Assembly: GCF_001629735.1 (NCBI RefSeq)
Contig: NZ_CP015224.1
Span: 1,922,001 to 1,986,000 of the forward strand
Length of the DNA: 64,000 bases
Source of the DNA: Lysinibacillus sphaericus
GTDB taxonomy: Bacteria > Bacillota > Bacilli > Bacillales_A > Planococcaceae
Direction: 5' to 3'
The stretch's first letter is position 1. Each line of letters begins with the position of its first letter. Shown piece by piece: positions 25,754-34,336 of the stretch. The translations under genes and the position numbers were made by a program. The notes beneath the pieces are model-generated. The model worked only from the letters and a program-made list of their open reading frames with translations. It did not search any database and was not told the origin of the DNA.

Positions 25754-25783
25754 GGAGCCATTTTGGAAAATGGCTCCCTTTTT
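25754..25783. terminator. Terminator between the YczE-like gene and ctc, probably bidirectional
   Basis: GGAGCCATTTT (25754-25764) is the reverse complement of 25767-25777. A T run follows on the + side and a weaker T-rich stretch on the minus side, directly after the ctc stop. Confidence 0.8.
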
Positions 25784-25788
25784 TCACG

Positions 25789-26424
25789 CTATGCTTCTGG
25801 CTCAGAGGTATTTTGCCCTGTTGCTTCAATTACTTCGGGCGTGTCGTCCACAGTGTCATCTTCTTGTACGTTTTCAGCAGATGGAGGTGTGATCGTCACT
25901 AGTGTAAAGTCATCTTCTTGTAAAATTTCAAATGAAAATTGTTGACGTATATCTCCCACATATAGGGATGTTCCGATTGCTATATTCGTGACATCGATTT
26001 CGATCGTTTCGGGAATTTCTGTTGGCTTCACTTTAATGCGAACCTCACGATTAGGCTGTAATAGGAAACCTCCATCTGCTACTCCGATGGCATCACCGAT
26101 TACTGTTACTGGAATCTCCACTTCCAGCTCTTGTGACATGTTGATCGATTTAAAATCAACATGTTTAATATTCCCTTTTAGAGCACAACGCTGAACTTCT
26201 GATAAAACGGCATTAATACGCTTTCCATCCACATCTAATTGAAAAACACTTTTTGTACCATGCGCTGCTAGTATTTTCGCAAATGTTCTTGCGTCTAATG
26301 TAATGGCTGTTGATTCCATTTGGAAGCCATAGACAACACCAGGAATGGCACCGTTTTGTCGAAGCTGTGTTAGTGAAGATTGTCGTCCTTTTTGGCGTTT
26401 ACTGGCTGTTAGTATCGTATTCAT
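25789..26424 (-). CDS. ctc: Ribosomal protein L25 / general stress protein Ctc
   Basis: 211 residues. N-terminal L25 domain (SLTQLRQNGAIPGVVYGFQMESTAITLDARTFAKIL; 5S rRNA binding), then the C-terminal TL5/Ctc beta domain (HVDFKSINMSQELEVEIPVTVIGDAIGVADGGFLLQPNREVRIKV), ending in a long acidic tail (VQEDDTVDDTPEVIEATGQ). It associates with 5S rRNA in the large subunit under stress. AAAGGGG precedes the ATG. I could not find a clear SigB promoter upstream. Not next to pth or spoVC here, unlike B. subtilis. Confidence 0.92.
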   Translation of the reverse strand: MNTILTASKRQKGRQSSLTQLRQNGAIPGVVYGFQMESTAITLDARTFAKILAAHGTKSVFQLDVDGKRINAVLSEVQRCALKGNIKHVDFKSINMSQELEVEIPVTVIGDAIGVADGGFLLQPNREVRIKVKPTEIPETIEIDVTNIAIGTSLYVGDIRQQFSFEILQEDDFTLVTITPPSAENVQEDDTVDDTPEVIEATGQNTSEPEA

Positions 26425-26513
26425 CGAATATTTCCCCTTTCATGGAAACTAGTCTCAACAATGGTTTTGCCCTTTCCTCGTTTTTTTATACCTATAAACC
26501 TGCTCAAAAAATG

Positions 26514-26555
26514 AGCAAAAAAAGCACCTCCCTGTCTACAAAACAAAGAAGGTGC
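26514..26555 (-). terminator. Terminator of the HAD nucleotidase gene
   Basis: GCACCT (26524-26529) and AGGTGC (26550-26555) form the stem; on the minus strand it is followed by TTTTTTT. Confidence 0.8.
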
Positions 26556-26566
26556 CTCATGCTTAC

Positions 26567-27268
26567 TTAAAGTGCAATTTTTTGATTCAGTAAATCATGT
26601 AAATCCTGCAATTTTTTAATTTCATAATGCGGTTCAATGCCACTTGTATTTTCAACATTGCGGATATTAAACCAACAAGTATCTATTCCGGACTGTAAAC
26701 CACCTTTTATATCAGATGTCAAAGAGTCTCCAATAATTAGTGCTTTTTCGTTATCAAAATTATCAATTCGTTCAAACACATAATCGAAAAAGGCTGGCAT
26801 AGGCTTTTGATAGCCCGTTTGCTCTGAAATAAAAATGCCTTTAAAATATTGCGCTAAATTCGCATCCACAAGACGTTTATTTTGTGTAACCGTTATCCCG
26901 TTGGACACTACATATAAATGATAATGATTGGCTAGGTGAGCGATTACCTCATAGGCCCCCTCTACATAATGGTGGGCCTCCCGTAAATATTTTTGGAAAA
27001 GTGATTCAAAGTATGTCCCATCGACTTCTATGCCAAATTCCTTTAAAGCAATCGAAAAACGTGTATTATGTAAGGTATTTTTCGTTACTTCTCCACGCTC
27101 AAAAGCTCGCCACATTGACTCATTAATTTCTTTGTAACGTGCAATCATGTTGGGAGTAACTTGTATATTTTCTTCTTTAAACATGCGGTCAAGTGCAGCA
27201 TTTTCAGCTAAATCAAAATCTAGTAACGTATCATCCACGTCAAATAATAATATTTCATATTTCGTCAT
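26567..27268 (-). CDS. YjjG-family HAD hydrolase (noncanonical pyrimidine nucleotidase)
   Basis: 233 residues with all four HAD motifs: I, LFDVDDTLLDFD (nucleophile Asp and second Asp); II, VVSNG; III, the Lys in GYQKPMPAFFDY; IV, ALIIGDSLTSDIKGG. The LSxDIxGG form and the length match the YjjG/YfnB group, which dephosphorylates noncanonical pyrimidine nucleotides. Soluble cytoplasmic enzyme. The ribosome site (AAAGTAGG) is modest. Monocistronic. Confidence 0.88.
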   Translation of the reverse strand: MTKYEILLFDVDDTLLDFDLAENAALDRMFKEENIQVTPNMIARYKEINESMWRAFERGEVTKNTLHNTRFSIALKEFGIEVDGTYFESLFQKYLREAHHYVEGAYEVIAHLANHYHLYVVSNGITVTQNKRLVDANLAQYFKGIFISEQTGYQKPMPAFFDYVFERIDNFDNEKALIIGDSLTSDIKGGLQSGIDTCWFNIRNVENTSGIEPHYEIKKLQDLHDLLNQKIAL

Positions 27269-27543
27269 GTCCGTACCTACTTTCTATGATGCATTGTGCT
27301 ATTTTCTCTATCCATGATAACGTTTTTTTAGAAAAATAACAGTAAATCCACCTTTTTCAGAATAGTAGGACTTGTAAGCATTTTATCTTCATCCATTTCG
27401 ATACAAATGAATTGGCGAACATTTTCCTTTAAATGGGTAAAAAATGTTTAACTAGTCATAAAATAGCCCTTTCAGTAATTTCATATTTGAAATTATCGAT
27501 GAATATGAGACAATAGAATGCTAGAAAGGAAGATGTACGAAAG

Positions 27544-28656
27544 ATGACGACCTTACAAAAAATAACGCCTGTCTTTGATCCATGGGAAGCTTATATAGAC
27601 GTGGAGCAACATGGACAGATGACACTCTCAAATATTGAATTTACAACAACTACACTTTGTAATATGCGTTGCGCACACTGTGCGGTTGGCTATACGCTAC
27701 AAAATAAAGACCCCGAGGCATTGCCGATTGACTTAATTCTCCAACGGCTAGATGAAATACCTCATTTAAAAACGCTTAGTATCACAGGTGGCGAACCGAT
27801 GATGTCTAAGAAATCCGTACAAAGCTATGTATTGCCTTTATTGAAATATGCGCATGAACGAGGCGTGCGAACACAAATCAACTCCAATTTAACATTGGAG
27901 CCTGCACGTTATTTACTAATTGCCCCTTATTTAGATGTCCTTCATATTTCACATAACTGGGGTACAATCGATGAATTCGTGGAAACAGGCTTTGCCATGA
28001 TGGAGCGCAAACCTACTTATGACCAACGTGCAGCTCTATTTCAACGCATGATTGATAACTCAAAAATGCTTGCGGAACATGGTGTAATGGTTTCAGCTGA
28101 AACCATGCTAAACAAAAAAACTTTACCGTACTTAGAACATATTCATAACCAAATCATCCATGAAATGAAATGTGCACGTCATGAGGTACATCCAATGTAC
28201 CCATCAGATTTCGCTAGTGCTCTCACATCTCTGTCACTGGAGGAAACACGTGAAGCGATCCATCATCTACTAGATATTCGTGATGACAATACATGGATGT
28301 TATTCGGAACACTTCCATTTTACCCTTGCAGTGCGAATGAAGAAGATCAACGATTACTTCAACGTCTTCGTACAGCGAAAAATGTCACATTGCGTAACGA
28401 CCCAGATGGCCGTTCACGTTTGAATATCAATATTTTTACGGGCGATGTCATCGTTACTGATTTCGGTGATACACCTGCTTTAGGTAATATTGTACATGAT
28501 GAGCTTCCAACTATCTTTGATAAATGGATGGCAACTGATTTAGCTAAAACACTCAATTGTCATTGTCCAGCTGTTAAATGCCTAGGTCCTAACGTTTTAG
28601 TGAAAAATATGTATTATCGAGATCACACGTTTGTTAGTGGCTCTGCCCGCGTTTAA
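27544..28656 (+). CDS. yfkAB: Radical SAM protein with C-terminal CxCxxxxC motif, YfkAB family
   Basis: 370 residues. The radical-SAM cluster motif is CNMRCAHC near residue 37 (CxxxCxxC), followed by SITGGEPM. The C-terminal NCHCPAVKCLGPNVLVKNMYYRD carries the CxCxxxxC motif that defines the YfkAB family and may hold a second iron-sulfur cluster. A reductive S-adenosylmethionine enzyme of unknown substrate. In B. subtilis the family is recorded as split yfkA/yfkB in early annotation; here it is one intact frame. Monocistronic, with a 15-bp terminator. Confidence 0.88.
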   Translation: MTTLQKITPVFDPWEAYIDVEQHGQMTLSNIEFTTTTLCNMRCAHCAVGYTLQNKDPEALPIDLILQRLDEIPHLKTLSITGGEPMMSKKSVQSYVLPLLKYAHERGVRTQINSNLTLEPARYLLIAPYLDVLHISHNWGTIDEFVETGFAMMERKPTYDQRAALFQRMIDNSKMLAEHGVMVSAETMLNKKTLPYLEHIHNQIIHEMKCARHEVHPMYPSDFASALTSLSLEETREAIHHLLDIRDDNTWMLFGTLPFYPCSANEEDQRLLQRLRTAKNVTLRNDPDGRSRLNINIFTGDVIVTDFGDTPALGNIVHDELPTIFDKWMATDLAKTLNCHCPAVKCLGPNVLVKNMYYRDHTFVSGSARV

Positions 28657-28672
28657 GCAACTCATAAAGAAA

Positions 28673-28720
28673 GAAACTCCCTTTTGAAGAATCTGTATCA
28701 AAAGGGAGTTTCCTTTTATT
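28673..28720 (+). terminator. Terminator of yfkAB
   Basis: GAAACTCCCTTTTGA (28673-28687) and TCAAAAGGGAGTTTC (28698-28712) are exact reverse complements, followed by CTTTTATTG. Confidence 0.92.
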
Positions 28721-28790
28721 GTTTTAAAAAAATTTCTTAACTATGTATAAAAAATATGGCGCGGTCTATACTATTAAAGATTTCACTTCA

Positions 28791-28974
28791 AATCCTATGA
28801 CTAGGAGGGTTAACCCGATGAGTGCGATTGATCGATAACTCAAAAGGACCATCAAAGCTGAGTAAAGTACAGTTCTTAGGAATATCTTAAGATTCTATGC
28901 AGAAGCGAGGCAGAGTGTCATGGAGTATTTAATGTAAGTGGTAATCGAACCCGGAAATTTATTTCCGGGTTTTT
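28791..28974 (+). ncRNA. Candidate structured RNA with tiny ORF and terminator, no downstream gene
   Basis: The 336 bases between the yfkAB terminator and the next terminator hold no long ORF. They contain a strong ribosome site (AGGAGGG) followed by a 6-codon ORF (ATG at 28818, peptide MSAIDR), several short stems (CCTA/TAGG, GAGT/ACTC, CTCA/TGAG, CTTA/TAAG), a possible closing stem joining 28794-28801 to 28917-28923, and a clean terminator (AACCCGGAAAT/ATTTCCGGGTT then T5, 28948-28974). A TATACT element at 28778-28783 could be the -10. The layout is that of a leader, riboswitch or small RNA, but the following gene is on the other strand. I cannot assign it to a known RNA family. Confidence 0.5.
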
Positions 28975-29010
28975 CTATTTTATGTACGTTAAAAAGCGTC
29001 AATCCTAATA

Positions 29011-29045
29011 AAAATCACCTCGAAGAGTTACAACGAGGTGATTTT
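29011..29045 (-). terminator. Terminator of the luciferase-like gene
   Basis: AAAATCACCTCG and CGAGGTGATTTT form a 12-bp stem directly after the stop, flanked by A and T runs; it could also stop + strand transcripts. Confidence 0.88.
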
Positions 29046-29048
29046 GTT

Positions 29049-30041
29049 CTATAATAATTCCTCCGCTAGGAATTTATAGGTGTTTAAACGACTTGCTAAT
29101 TCATATTGATTACAGTTCAGCATGACTTCATCAAAGCCATAATGTTCTTGTTCTTTCATTAAAAAAGCAGCAATATCCTTCGGTGTGCCTACAAGATTGG
29201 CTTTGCGATTATTGGCAATTGTCATTTTATCCATTTCAGTTAATGGATAATCCTTTGCTTCTTCAGGCGATATAGTTTGAATAATTTGCCCTTTCATAAG
29301 CTGAAGACGAGAAATATCGATTGGTTTTGCCAAGTACTCGGCTTCCTCTAAAGTAGGTGCCACCGTCGCCGCATAGGTCACAATGATTTGTGGTTTTTCC
29401 ATATAATAAGAAGGCGTAAAATAGGCTTTGTAGGCATCAAAAATATCCTTCGACATATTACCCGTGAAAAACTGGGCATAGGAATAGCCTACACCTAGCT
29501 GTCCTGCCTGCATTGCACTTTGACCACTTGAACCTAGCAGCCACGCCTCAGGTAATGAACTATCAACTGGTGCCGCAACGACTTGATCATAGACATGCTC
29601 ACCCGTTTTTTGGTTATTCATGAGCTTTAGTATAATTTCAAGCTTATCATATTGCTCAGTGAAGCGTTGTCTTCTTCCCTCTGCAAACGCATAAATAGAG
29701 GCATGATCACCACCTGGCGCTCTCCCCACTCCGAAATCAATTCGATGAGGTGCTAAGCCTGACAATGTTTTAAAAACCTCTGCGATCTTATAGGGTGAAT
29801 AATGCATCATCATGACCCCACCTGTCCCAATGCGCAGGCGCTTCGTTTTAGCAGCTAAAAAAGCAGCGGTTACTTCGGGAGCTGAGCTTGCTAGCGACTG
29901 ACTATTATGGTGTTCAGCTAGCCACATACGATGATATCCAAGTTCTTCCCCTAATAACGCTAGTTGTTCTGTACGTTGGAAGGCTTCCTCTGCCGAATGA
30001 CCTTTTGGTATAGGCATTTGATCTAAAATACTTAACTTCAT
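29049..30041 (-). CDS. Luciferase-like (LLM class) flavin-dependent oxidoreductase
   Basis: 330 residues of bacterial-luciferase-like TIM-barrel type: LSILDQMPIPKGHSAEEAFQRTEQLALLGEELGYHRMWLAEHHN at the N-terminus, IGTGGVMMMHYSPYKIAEVFKTLSGLAPHRIDFGVGRAPGGD, and LVGTPKDIAAFL near the end. This matches the MsnO8/YceB-like subgroup. It would use reduced FMN for a monooxygenase reaction with unknown substrate. GAGAGGA precedes the ATG. Monocistronic. Confidence 0.88.
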   Translation of the reverse strand: MKLSILDQMPIPKGHSAEEAFQRTEQLALLGEELGYHRMWLAEHHNSQSLASSAPEVTAAFLAAKTKRLRIGTGGVMMMHYSPYKIAEVFKTLSGLAPHRIDFGVGRAPGGDHASIYAFAEGRRQRFTEQYDKLEIILKLMNNQKTGEHVYDQVVAAPVDSSLPEAWLLGSSGQSAMQAGQLGVGYSYAQFFTGNMSKDIFDAYKAYFTPSYYMEKPQIIVTYAATVAPTLEEAEYLAKPIDISRLQLMKGQIIQTISPEEAKDYPLTEMDKMTIANNRKANLVGTPKDIAAFLMKEQEHYGFDEVMLNCNQYELASRLNTYKFLAEELL

Positions 30042-30117
30042 TCAAAACATCCTCTCTGTCTGTAAGCTCCCCCTTTTAACTGTAATATAGTTCTGCTCAT
30101 TTACAAAGCAAAAAACC

Positions 30118-30543
30118 TTACTCATAAGCTAGTTGTTTCATTTCCCATGTTTGATAGACCATGCCGACGAGTTTCTGTTTTTGTTCAGCATTTAGAACAT
30201 TTTCATTAAACTTCATCGCACGAAGGGAAAATTGTTTTGTTTGTTCGTCAACAACGAATTGTAATATAGCATGTCCTTTTTCACCTTGAAACGTAATTTC
30301 ACCTGATAATTCTATAACTTGCTCCCCTGTTTTCGCTTGATAATATCGCCAATATGGTTCAAAGAATGCGTAGTTAAATGCATTACGAACTGTGACGTCC
30401 GAAAAATTCTCCAAATAACCTTCTTTGACGATATCAATATACTCATGATCTGTTATATCTTTTTTTGCATTAAAGACATATCCAACAAGCATCCCCATAA
30501 ATACGACACAGAGAAATACACGTATATGATTTGCTAAACTCAT
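30118..30543 (-). CDS. Hypothetical membrane-anchored protein
   Basis: 141 residues with one N-terminal membrane helix (IRVFLCVVFMGMLVGYVF) and a soluble part of about 115 residues with alternating hydrophobic pattern (EQVIELSGEITFQGEKGHAILQFVVDEQTKQFSLRAMKFNENVLN), probably extracytoplasmic. I do not recognise the family. An AAAGGGG site lies about 10 bases before the ATG. It sits between the LLM oxidoreductase (same strand) and the divergent TSUP exporter, with no evident terminator between it and the LLM gene. Confidence 0.65.
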   Translation of the reverse strand: MSLANHIRVFLCVVFMGMLVGYVFNAKKDITDHEYIDIVKEGYLENFSDVTVRNAFNYAFFEPYWRYYQAKTGEQVIELSGEITFQGEKGHAILQFVVDEQTKQFSLRAMKFNENVLNAEQKQKLVGMVYQTWEMKQLAYE

Positions 30544-30745
30544 GTCATCACGTCCCCTTTACGTAAAAACACTATCATTTACATAATACATCAAATTTCT
30601 AACTCTAAGCAGAAAATATTTGTTTTTTATAGAAATTATACGAAAACCATTCGTTCGAAATCCGCAAAACTTTATAAAGAGTATTTACAGCCCAACCTCA
30701 GTTCGCTACTATCAGATTACTATGATAGAAAAGAGATGACCTGTT

Positions 30746-31513
30746 GTGCCATTTGATTTAGATCTAAATATTTTAGTCATTCTTATTGTATTTGGTTTTT
30801 TAGCAGCATTTATTGATTCAGTTGTTGGCGGTGGTGGACTCATTTCTTTACCAGCTCTTATGTTTGTAGGTCTCCCACCTTCTACAGCGGTGGCAACCAA
30901 TAAATTAGCAGGTACAATGGGATCACTTACGAGTACTTTGACATTTTATCGCTCTGGCAAGCTTGATATTAAAGCGGTCTATAAGCTATTCCCCTTTGTC
31001 TTTTTCGGGTCTATGCTAGGTGCGTGGATTGTCCACTTAATGAATCCTAGTGTCCTAAAGCCGCTCATGCTCATTATGCTGGCTGCCGTAGCTATCTATA
31101 CGATTTTTAAAAAAGATTGGGGAAGCATCACTACCTATAAAAAATTAACACCAAAACGTTATCTATTATTTGTAGTAGTTATTACAGTCATTGGTTTTTA
31201 TGATGGCTTCTTGGGTCCTGGTACTGGTTCATTTTTATTATTTGCCTTTCTCATGGTTGGTTTTGATTTTTTACAATCAGCTGGTAATGCGAAATTTTTA
31301 AATTTCGGTAGTAATGTGGCAGCCCTTCTTATGTTTATATACTTAGGACAAATCAATTATGCCTATGGTTTACCAATGGGTCTTGCGCAAATTGCTGGGG
31401 CCATAGTCGGGTCAAAATTTGCGATTAAACGTGGCAGCGGTTATGTACGTAAGTTATTTATCGTTGTGACCATTCTATTACTCTTGAAAAATACATATGA
31501 CTATTTCTCATAA
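30746..31513 (+). CDS. TSUP-family (TauE/SafE) anion transporter
   Basis: 255 residues with seven to eight membrane segments. Typical TSUP features: FGFLAAFIDSVVGGGGLISLPALMFVGLPPSTAVATNKLAGT in the first half and the repeat IGFYDGFLGPGTGSFLLFAFLMVGFDFLQSAGNAKFLNF in the second. The start is a GTG at 30746 with an AAGAGATGA element upstream. It probably exports sulfite, sulfonate or a similar organic anion; specificity is not visible. Monocistronic. Confidence 0.88.
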   Translation: MPFDLDLNILVILIVFGFLAAFIDSVVGGGGLISLPALMFVGLPPSTAVATNKLAGTMGSLTSTLTFYRSGKLDIKAVYKLFPFVFFGSMLGAWIVHLMNPSVLKPLMLIMLAAVAIYTIFKKDWGSITTYKKLTPKRYLLFVVVITVIGFYDGFLGPGTGSFLLFAFLMVGFDFLQSAGNAKFLNFGSNVAALLMFIYLGQINYAYGLPMGLAQIAGAIVGSKFAIKRGSGYVRKLFIVVTILLLLKNTYDYFS

Positions 31514-31553
31514 TCATCTGTTATGCTGACGTATGCCAACAGTATAGAAGGAT

Positions 31554-31588
31554 AAAACTTATCTCATATTGGGGTAAGTTTTTTTTAT
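31554..31588 (+). terminator. Terminator of the TSUP gene
   Basis: AACTTATCT pairs with GGGTAAGTT (G-U pairs allowed) and is followed by T8. Confidence 0.82.
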
Positions 31589-31663
31589 GGTCATCAACTT
31601 TTTCCCTCATTTCGTACGTCTAGTACATGTATACAATTTGACAATGTTAAAAAAGGAGCTTCT

Positions 31664-32188
31664 TTGGACATGAAAACAAGAAATGCATTTCAACATGAAG
31701 AGGTGTTTGTCCAATTCATTCGTGAACAAAAAGAGCGTTTTTATTTGCTCGCGTATAGCTATACAAAAAATGAACAGGACGCACTAGATGTTGTACAGGA
31801 CAGTATTCAAAAGGCCATGCTGTCATTAGATCGACTAGAAAATGTTGATTATATGAAAAGCTGGTTTTATAAAATAGTCGTTCGTACTTCCATTGATTTT
31901 TTACGAAAGCATAAACGCTTACAAGTAACTGATGATGATACTTTGCAATATTTAACCCCCGCTCAAGAGGATGTCTATGAAAACGTAGACCTAGAACATG
32001 CATTAGATGAGCTCCCGCAAATGTATCGAGAGGTTGTGATTCTTCATTATTTTGAGGATTTAAAGCTCGCAGACGTTGCGAATATCCTCGATATTAAGTT
32101 AAGTACAACCAAATCGCGTCTTTATAAAGCATTAAAACTATTGAAAATACAATTGGAAGATGTGAAGGGAGAAACTGCACATGGATAA
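31664..32188 (+). CDS. sigV: ECF-type RNA polymerase sigma factor, SigV-like
   Basis: 174 residues with sigma region 2 (RFYLLAYSYTKNEQDALDVVQDSIQKAMLSLDRLENVDYMKSWFYKIVVRTSIDFLRK) and region 4 (LPQMYREVVILHYFEDLKLADVANILDIKLSTTKSRLYKALK). TTG at 31664 lies 5 bases after GGAG; ATG at 31670 is the alternative. It overlaps the next gene, an RsiV-like anti-sigma factor, by 8 bases. In B. subtilis SigV is released when RsiV binds lysozyme and then drives peptidoglycan-modification genes. The symbol rests on the partner's RsiV-like form. A possible autoregulatory promoter upstream has wrong spacing. Confidence 0.82.
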   Translation: MDMKTRNAFQHEEVFVQFIREQKERFYLLAYSYTKNEQDALDVVQDSIQKAMLSLDRLENVDYMKSWFYKIVVRTSIDFLRKHKRLQVTDDDTLQYLTPAQEDVYENVDLEHALDELPQMYREVVILHYFEDLKLADVANILDIKLSTTKSRLYKALKLLKIQLEDVKGETAHG

Positions 32189-33068
32189 AAAATTAAAAAA
32201 TATAGAAAAACAATATACGGATGTTTCCATTCCTAAGGAATTAGACTTGGTGGTTGAACGAGCTTTGAAGCAAGGTCGGAAAAAGAACCGTACTCCTCAA
32301 TGGTTGCTTGGCTCGGCAGCTGCAGCTATGCTATTTACAGCTAGTTTAAATGCGAGTCCAGCAATGGCTCGAACGCTATCTGACATACCTGTTGTAGGAA
32401 GTGTGGTCAAAGTATTAACTTGGACTGAATATGAGGTTGCAGAAGATAATTTTGATGCCAATATTAAAGTACCTGCTATTGAAAATCTAGATAATCAAGA
32501 TCTTGCAAATTCGTTAAATGAAAAGTATCGTGCAGAAGGAAAAGCTCTCTACGATGAATTTATTACAGAAGTTGGTGATTTAAAGGCCAGTGGTATTGGT
32601 GGTCATTTAGGCGTTGATAGTGGCTTTGAAATTAAAACCGATAATGACCAAATTTTATCGATTGGTCGTTATGTAGTCAATACTGTCGGCTCATCCTCCA
32701 CTGTCATGGAATACGATACTATTGATAAAGAAAACGAAATTTTAATTACTTTACCTATGCTCTTTAAAGATAAGAACTATATTGAAGCTATTAGTGAAAA
32801 TATTAAGGAACAAATGCGTACACAAATGGCTGAATCCAATCAGGATAAAGTTTACTGGGTAAAGGGAGCTGGCCTGGCTGACGAAGAGTTGATGGAAGAC
32901 TTTACAGCTATTCAACCAGATCAACAATTCTATATTTCTGATAAAGGTAAGTTAGTGATTTCATTCGATAAATATGAAGTGGCACCAGGTTTTATGGGCG
33001 TTGTGGAATTTGAAATCCCAACAGACGTCTTAAAAGATGAGCTTGTTAGCACAAAATATATCCATTAA
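32181..33068 (+). CDS. rsiV: RsiV-like anti-sigma factor
   Basis: 295 residues. Cytoplasmic sigma-binding N-terminus (about 1-40), one membrane helix (TPQWLLGSAAAAMLFTASL), then an extracytoplasmic part of about 230 residues containing the DUF4163/DUF3298-type lysozyme-sensing domains seen in RsiV (VKVLTWTEYEVAEDNFDANIKVPAIENL; late FYISDKGKLVISFDKYEVAPGFMGVVEFEIP). It would hold the sigma factor at the membrane until the signal triggers site-1 and RasP cleavage. ASLNASPAMA just after the helix could be the cleavage region. It is the last gene of the pair and has its own terminator. Confidence 0.82.
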   Translation: MDKKLKNIEKQYTDVSIPKELDLVVERALKQGRKKNRTPQWLLGSAAAAMLFTASLNASPAMARTLSDIPVVGSVVKVLTWTEYEVAEDNFDANIKVPAIENLDNQDLANSLNEKYRAEGKALYDEFITEVGDLKASGIGGHLGVDSGFEIKTDNDQILSIGRYVVNTVGSSSTVMEYDTIDKENEILITLPMLFKDKNYIEAISENIKEQMRTQMAESNQDKVYWVKGAGLADEELMEDFTAIQPDQQFYISDKGKLVISFDKYEVAPGFMGVVEFEIPTDVLKDELVSTKYIH

Positions 33069-33081
33069 TTAAATAGGACTT

Positions 33082-33125
33082 AACGAGGTATTTGAAGATA
33101 ACACCATCAAATACCTCGTTTTTTC
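33082..33125 (+). terminator. Terminator of the sigV-rsiV operon
   Basis: AACGAGGTATTTGA (33082-33095) and TCAAATACCTCGTT (33107-33120) are exact reverse complements, followed by TTTT. Confidence 0.92.
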
Positions 33126-33211
33126 ATGGCCATTAACCCATTTTTTGCTTATAAAGCTACAGTTTTTTGTCTAAGCTTATATGTATCAATCAATGTTAGA
33201 GGGTTTTCATC

Positions 33212-34336
33212 ATGAAAAGTGTAGGATCCATCAGTATTTTACATGTAATCTTCTTATCCATGACCGTTATTGGCTTAAAAAATCATGTGACTATTATTCC
33301 TCCACTGCTAGATGCCGCCAAAAGAGATGGCTGGCTTTCTGTACTATTTTCTGGGGGTATACTTTTCTTTTGGTTATTTTTATTAGTTTACATCCAAAAA
33401 AAATCAAAACAAGAACCTATTCGAGACTGGCTCAACGAAAAAGTGGGAAAAGTCGCTTCTTCTATTGTCATCTATATTGTTGCCATTTTTTTATTGATTA
33501 TCGCAGCTTTTACAATGGTAGAAACATTACAATGGGTAAATACCACGTTTTTACCACAGACACCGGTCCTAATATTACTGTTTGTTTATACCATTCTTTG
33601 CATTTTACTAGTGACAACTAGCTTACAAACCATTGTTATTGTCAATGTTTTTGTATTATTTGGCGTTGTCATCCTTGGCTTTTTTGTTGCCTTTACCAAT
33701 ATACAAGTAAAGGATTATAGTTTGTTGCGCCCCTTTTTTGAGCATGGTTTTCAGCCCATTCTACATGGTATGATTTTTCCTGCTTCAGGGTTTATAGAGC
33801 TATTATTGCTATTATTTTTACAGCATCAATTTAAAGAACGACTTCGGTGGTATCACTTCACAATTATACTGGCTATCTTAATTGGTCTTACATTAGGTCC
33901 ATTAATTGGAGCCATTACTGAATTTGGGCCAAGTGAAGCAGCGAAACAACGTTATCCCGCTTATGAAGAATGGGGATTAGTGACCATCGGACGTTATATT
34001 GAGCATTTAGACTTCTTCTCTATTTACCAATGGCTAACAGGGACCTTCATTCGTGTAAGTTTCCTTTTATACATTGTGGTAGATTTATTAAAAATGACTG
34101 GTGATCCAAAGCGTATTTGGCAAATGCTAGCTCCACCCTTTTTCATCATTTGTTTACCGTTAATTATGTTAAATGAAAGCTTATTTTTAAAGGTAAAGGG
34201 ACATTATATTTTAAGTGCTACTTTTATTTTTTTATTGGCATTATCTATTTTTTTCATTGTCGTTGCTTACTTATCGGATAAATCTCCTAAAAAGGGGAAA
34301 ACTGAAAAACAAGACATGAAAAGTGGTGAATCATAA
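33212..34336 (+). CDS. GerAB/GerBB-family spore germination permease
   Basis: 374 residues and about ten membrane helices with an amino-acid-permease-like fold. ISILHVIFLSMTVIGLKNHVTIIPPLLDAAKRDGWLSVLFSGG and the central LVTTSLQTIVIVNVFVLFGVV fit the endospore germination B subunit. The mid-loop GPLIGAITEFGPSEAAKQRYPAYEEWGLVTIGRYIEHLDFFSIYQWLTG is the family's conserved region. It is the germinant-binding subunit of a receptor in the inner spore membrane. TTAGAGGG precedes the ATG. It overlaps the A subunit by one base. The usual A-B-C order is inverted and there is no C gene. Confidence 0.88.
   Translation: MKSVGSISILHVIFLSMTVIGLKNHVTIIPPLLDAAKRDGWLSVLFSGGILFFWLFLLVYIQKKSKQEPIRDWLNEKVGKVASSIVIYIVAIFLLIIAAFTMVETLQWVNTTFLPQTPVLILLFVYTILCILLVTTSLQTIVIVNVFVLFGVVILGFFVAFTNIQVKDYSLLRPFFEHGFQPILHGMIFPASGFIELLLLLFLQHQFKERLRWYHFTIILAILIGLTLGPLIGAITEFGPSEAAKQRYPAYEEWGLVTIGRYIEHLDFFSIYQWLTGTFIRVSFLLYIVVDLLKMTGDPKRIWQMLAPPFFIICLPLIMLNESLFLKVKGHYILSATFIFLLALSIFFIVVAYLSDKSPKKGKTEKQDMKSGES

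Noticed and set aside
25671..25945. Overlapping frames on the + strand near the yczE-ctc junction
   Set aside because: They lie across terminators and in antisense to ctc, without ribosome sites; they are shadows of ctc.
28930..28955. T-arm-like sequence on the minus strand (GGGTTCGATTACC), suggesting a tRNA fragment or att site
   Set aside because: No acceptor stem, anticodon arm or D arm nearby, and half of it belongs to the terminator hairpin.
31590..31663. Autoregulatory ECF promoter before sigV
   Set aside because: CAAC and CGTC occur but the spacing is 18 (or 14 to CGTA) instead of 16-17, so I do not call it.
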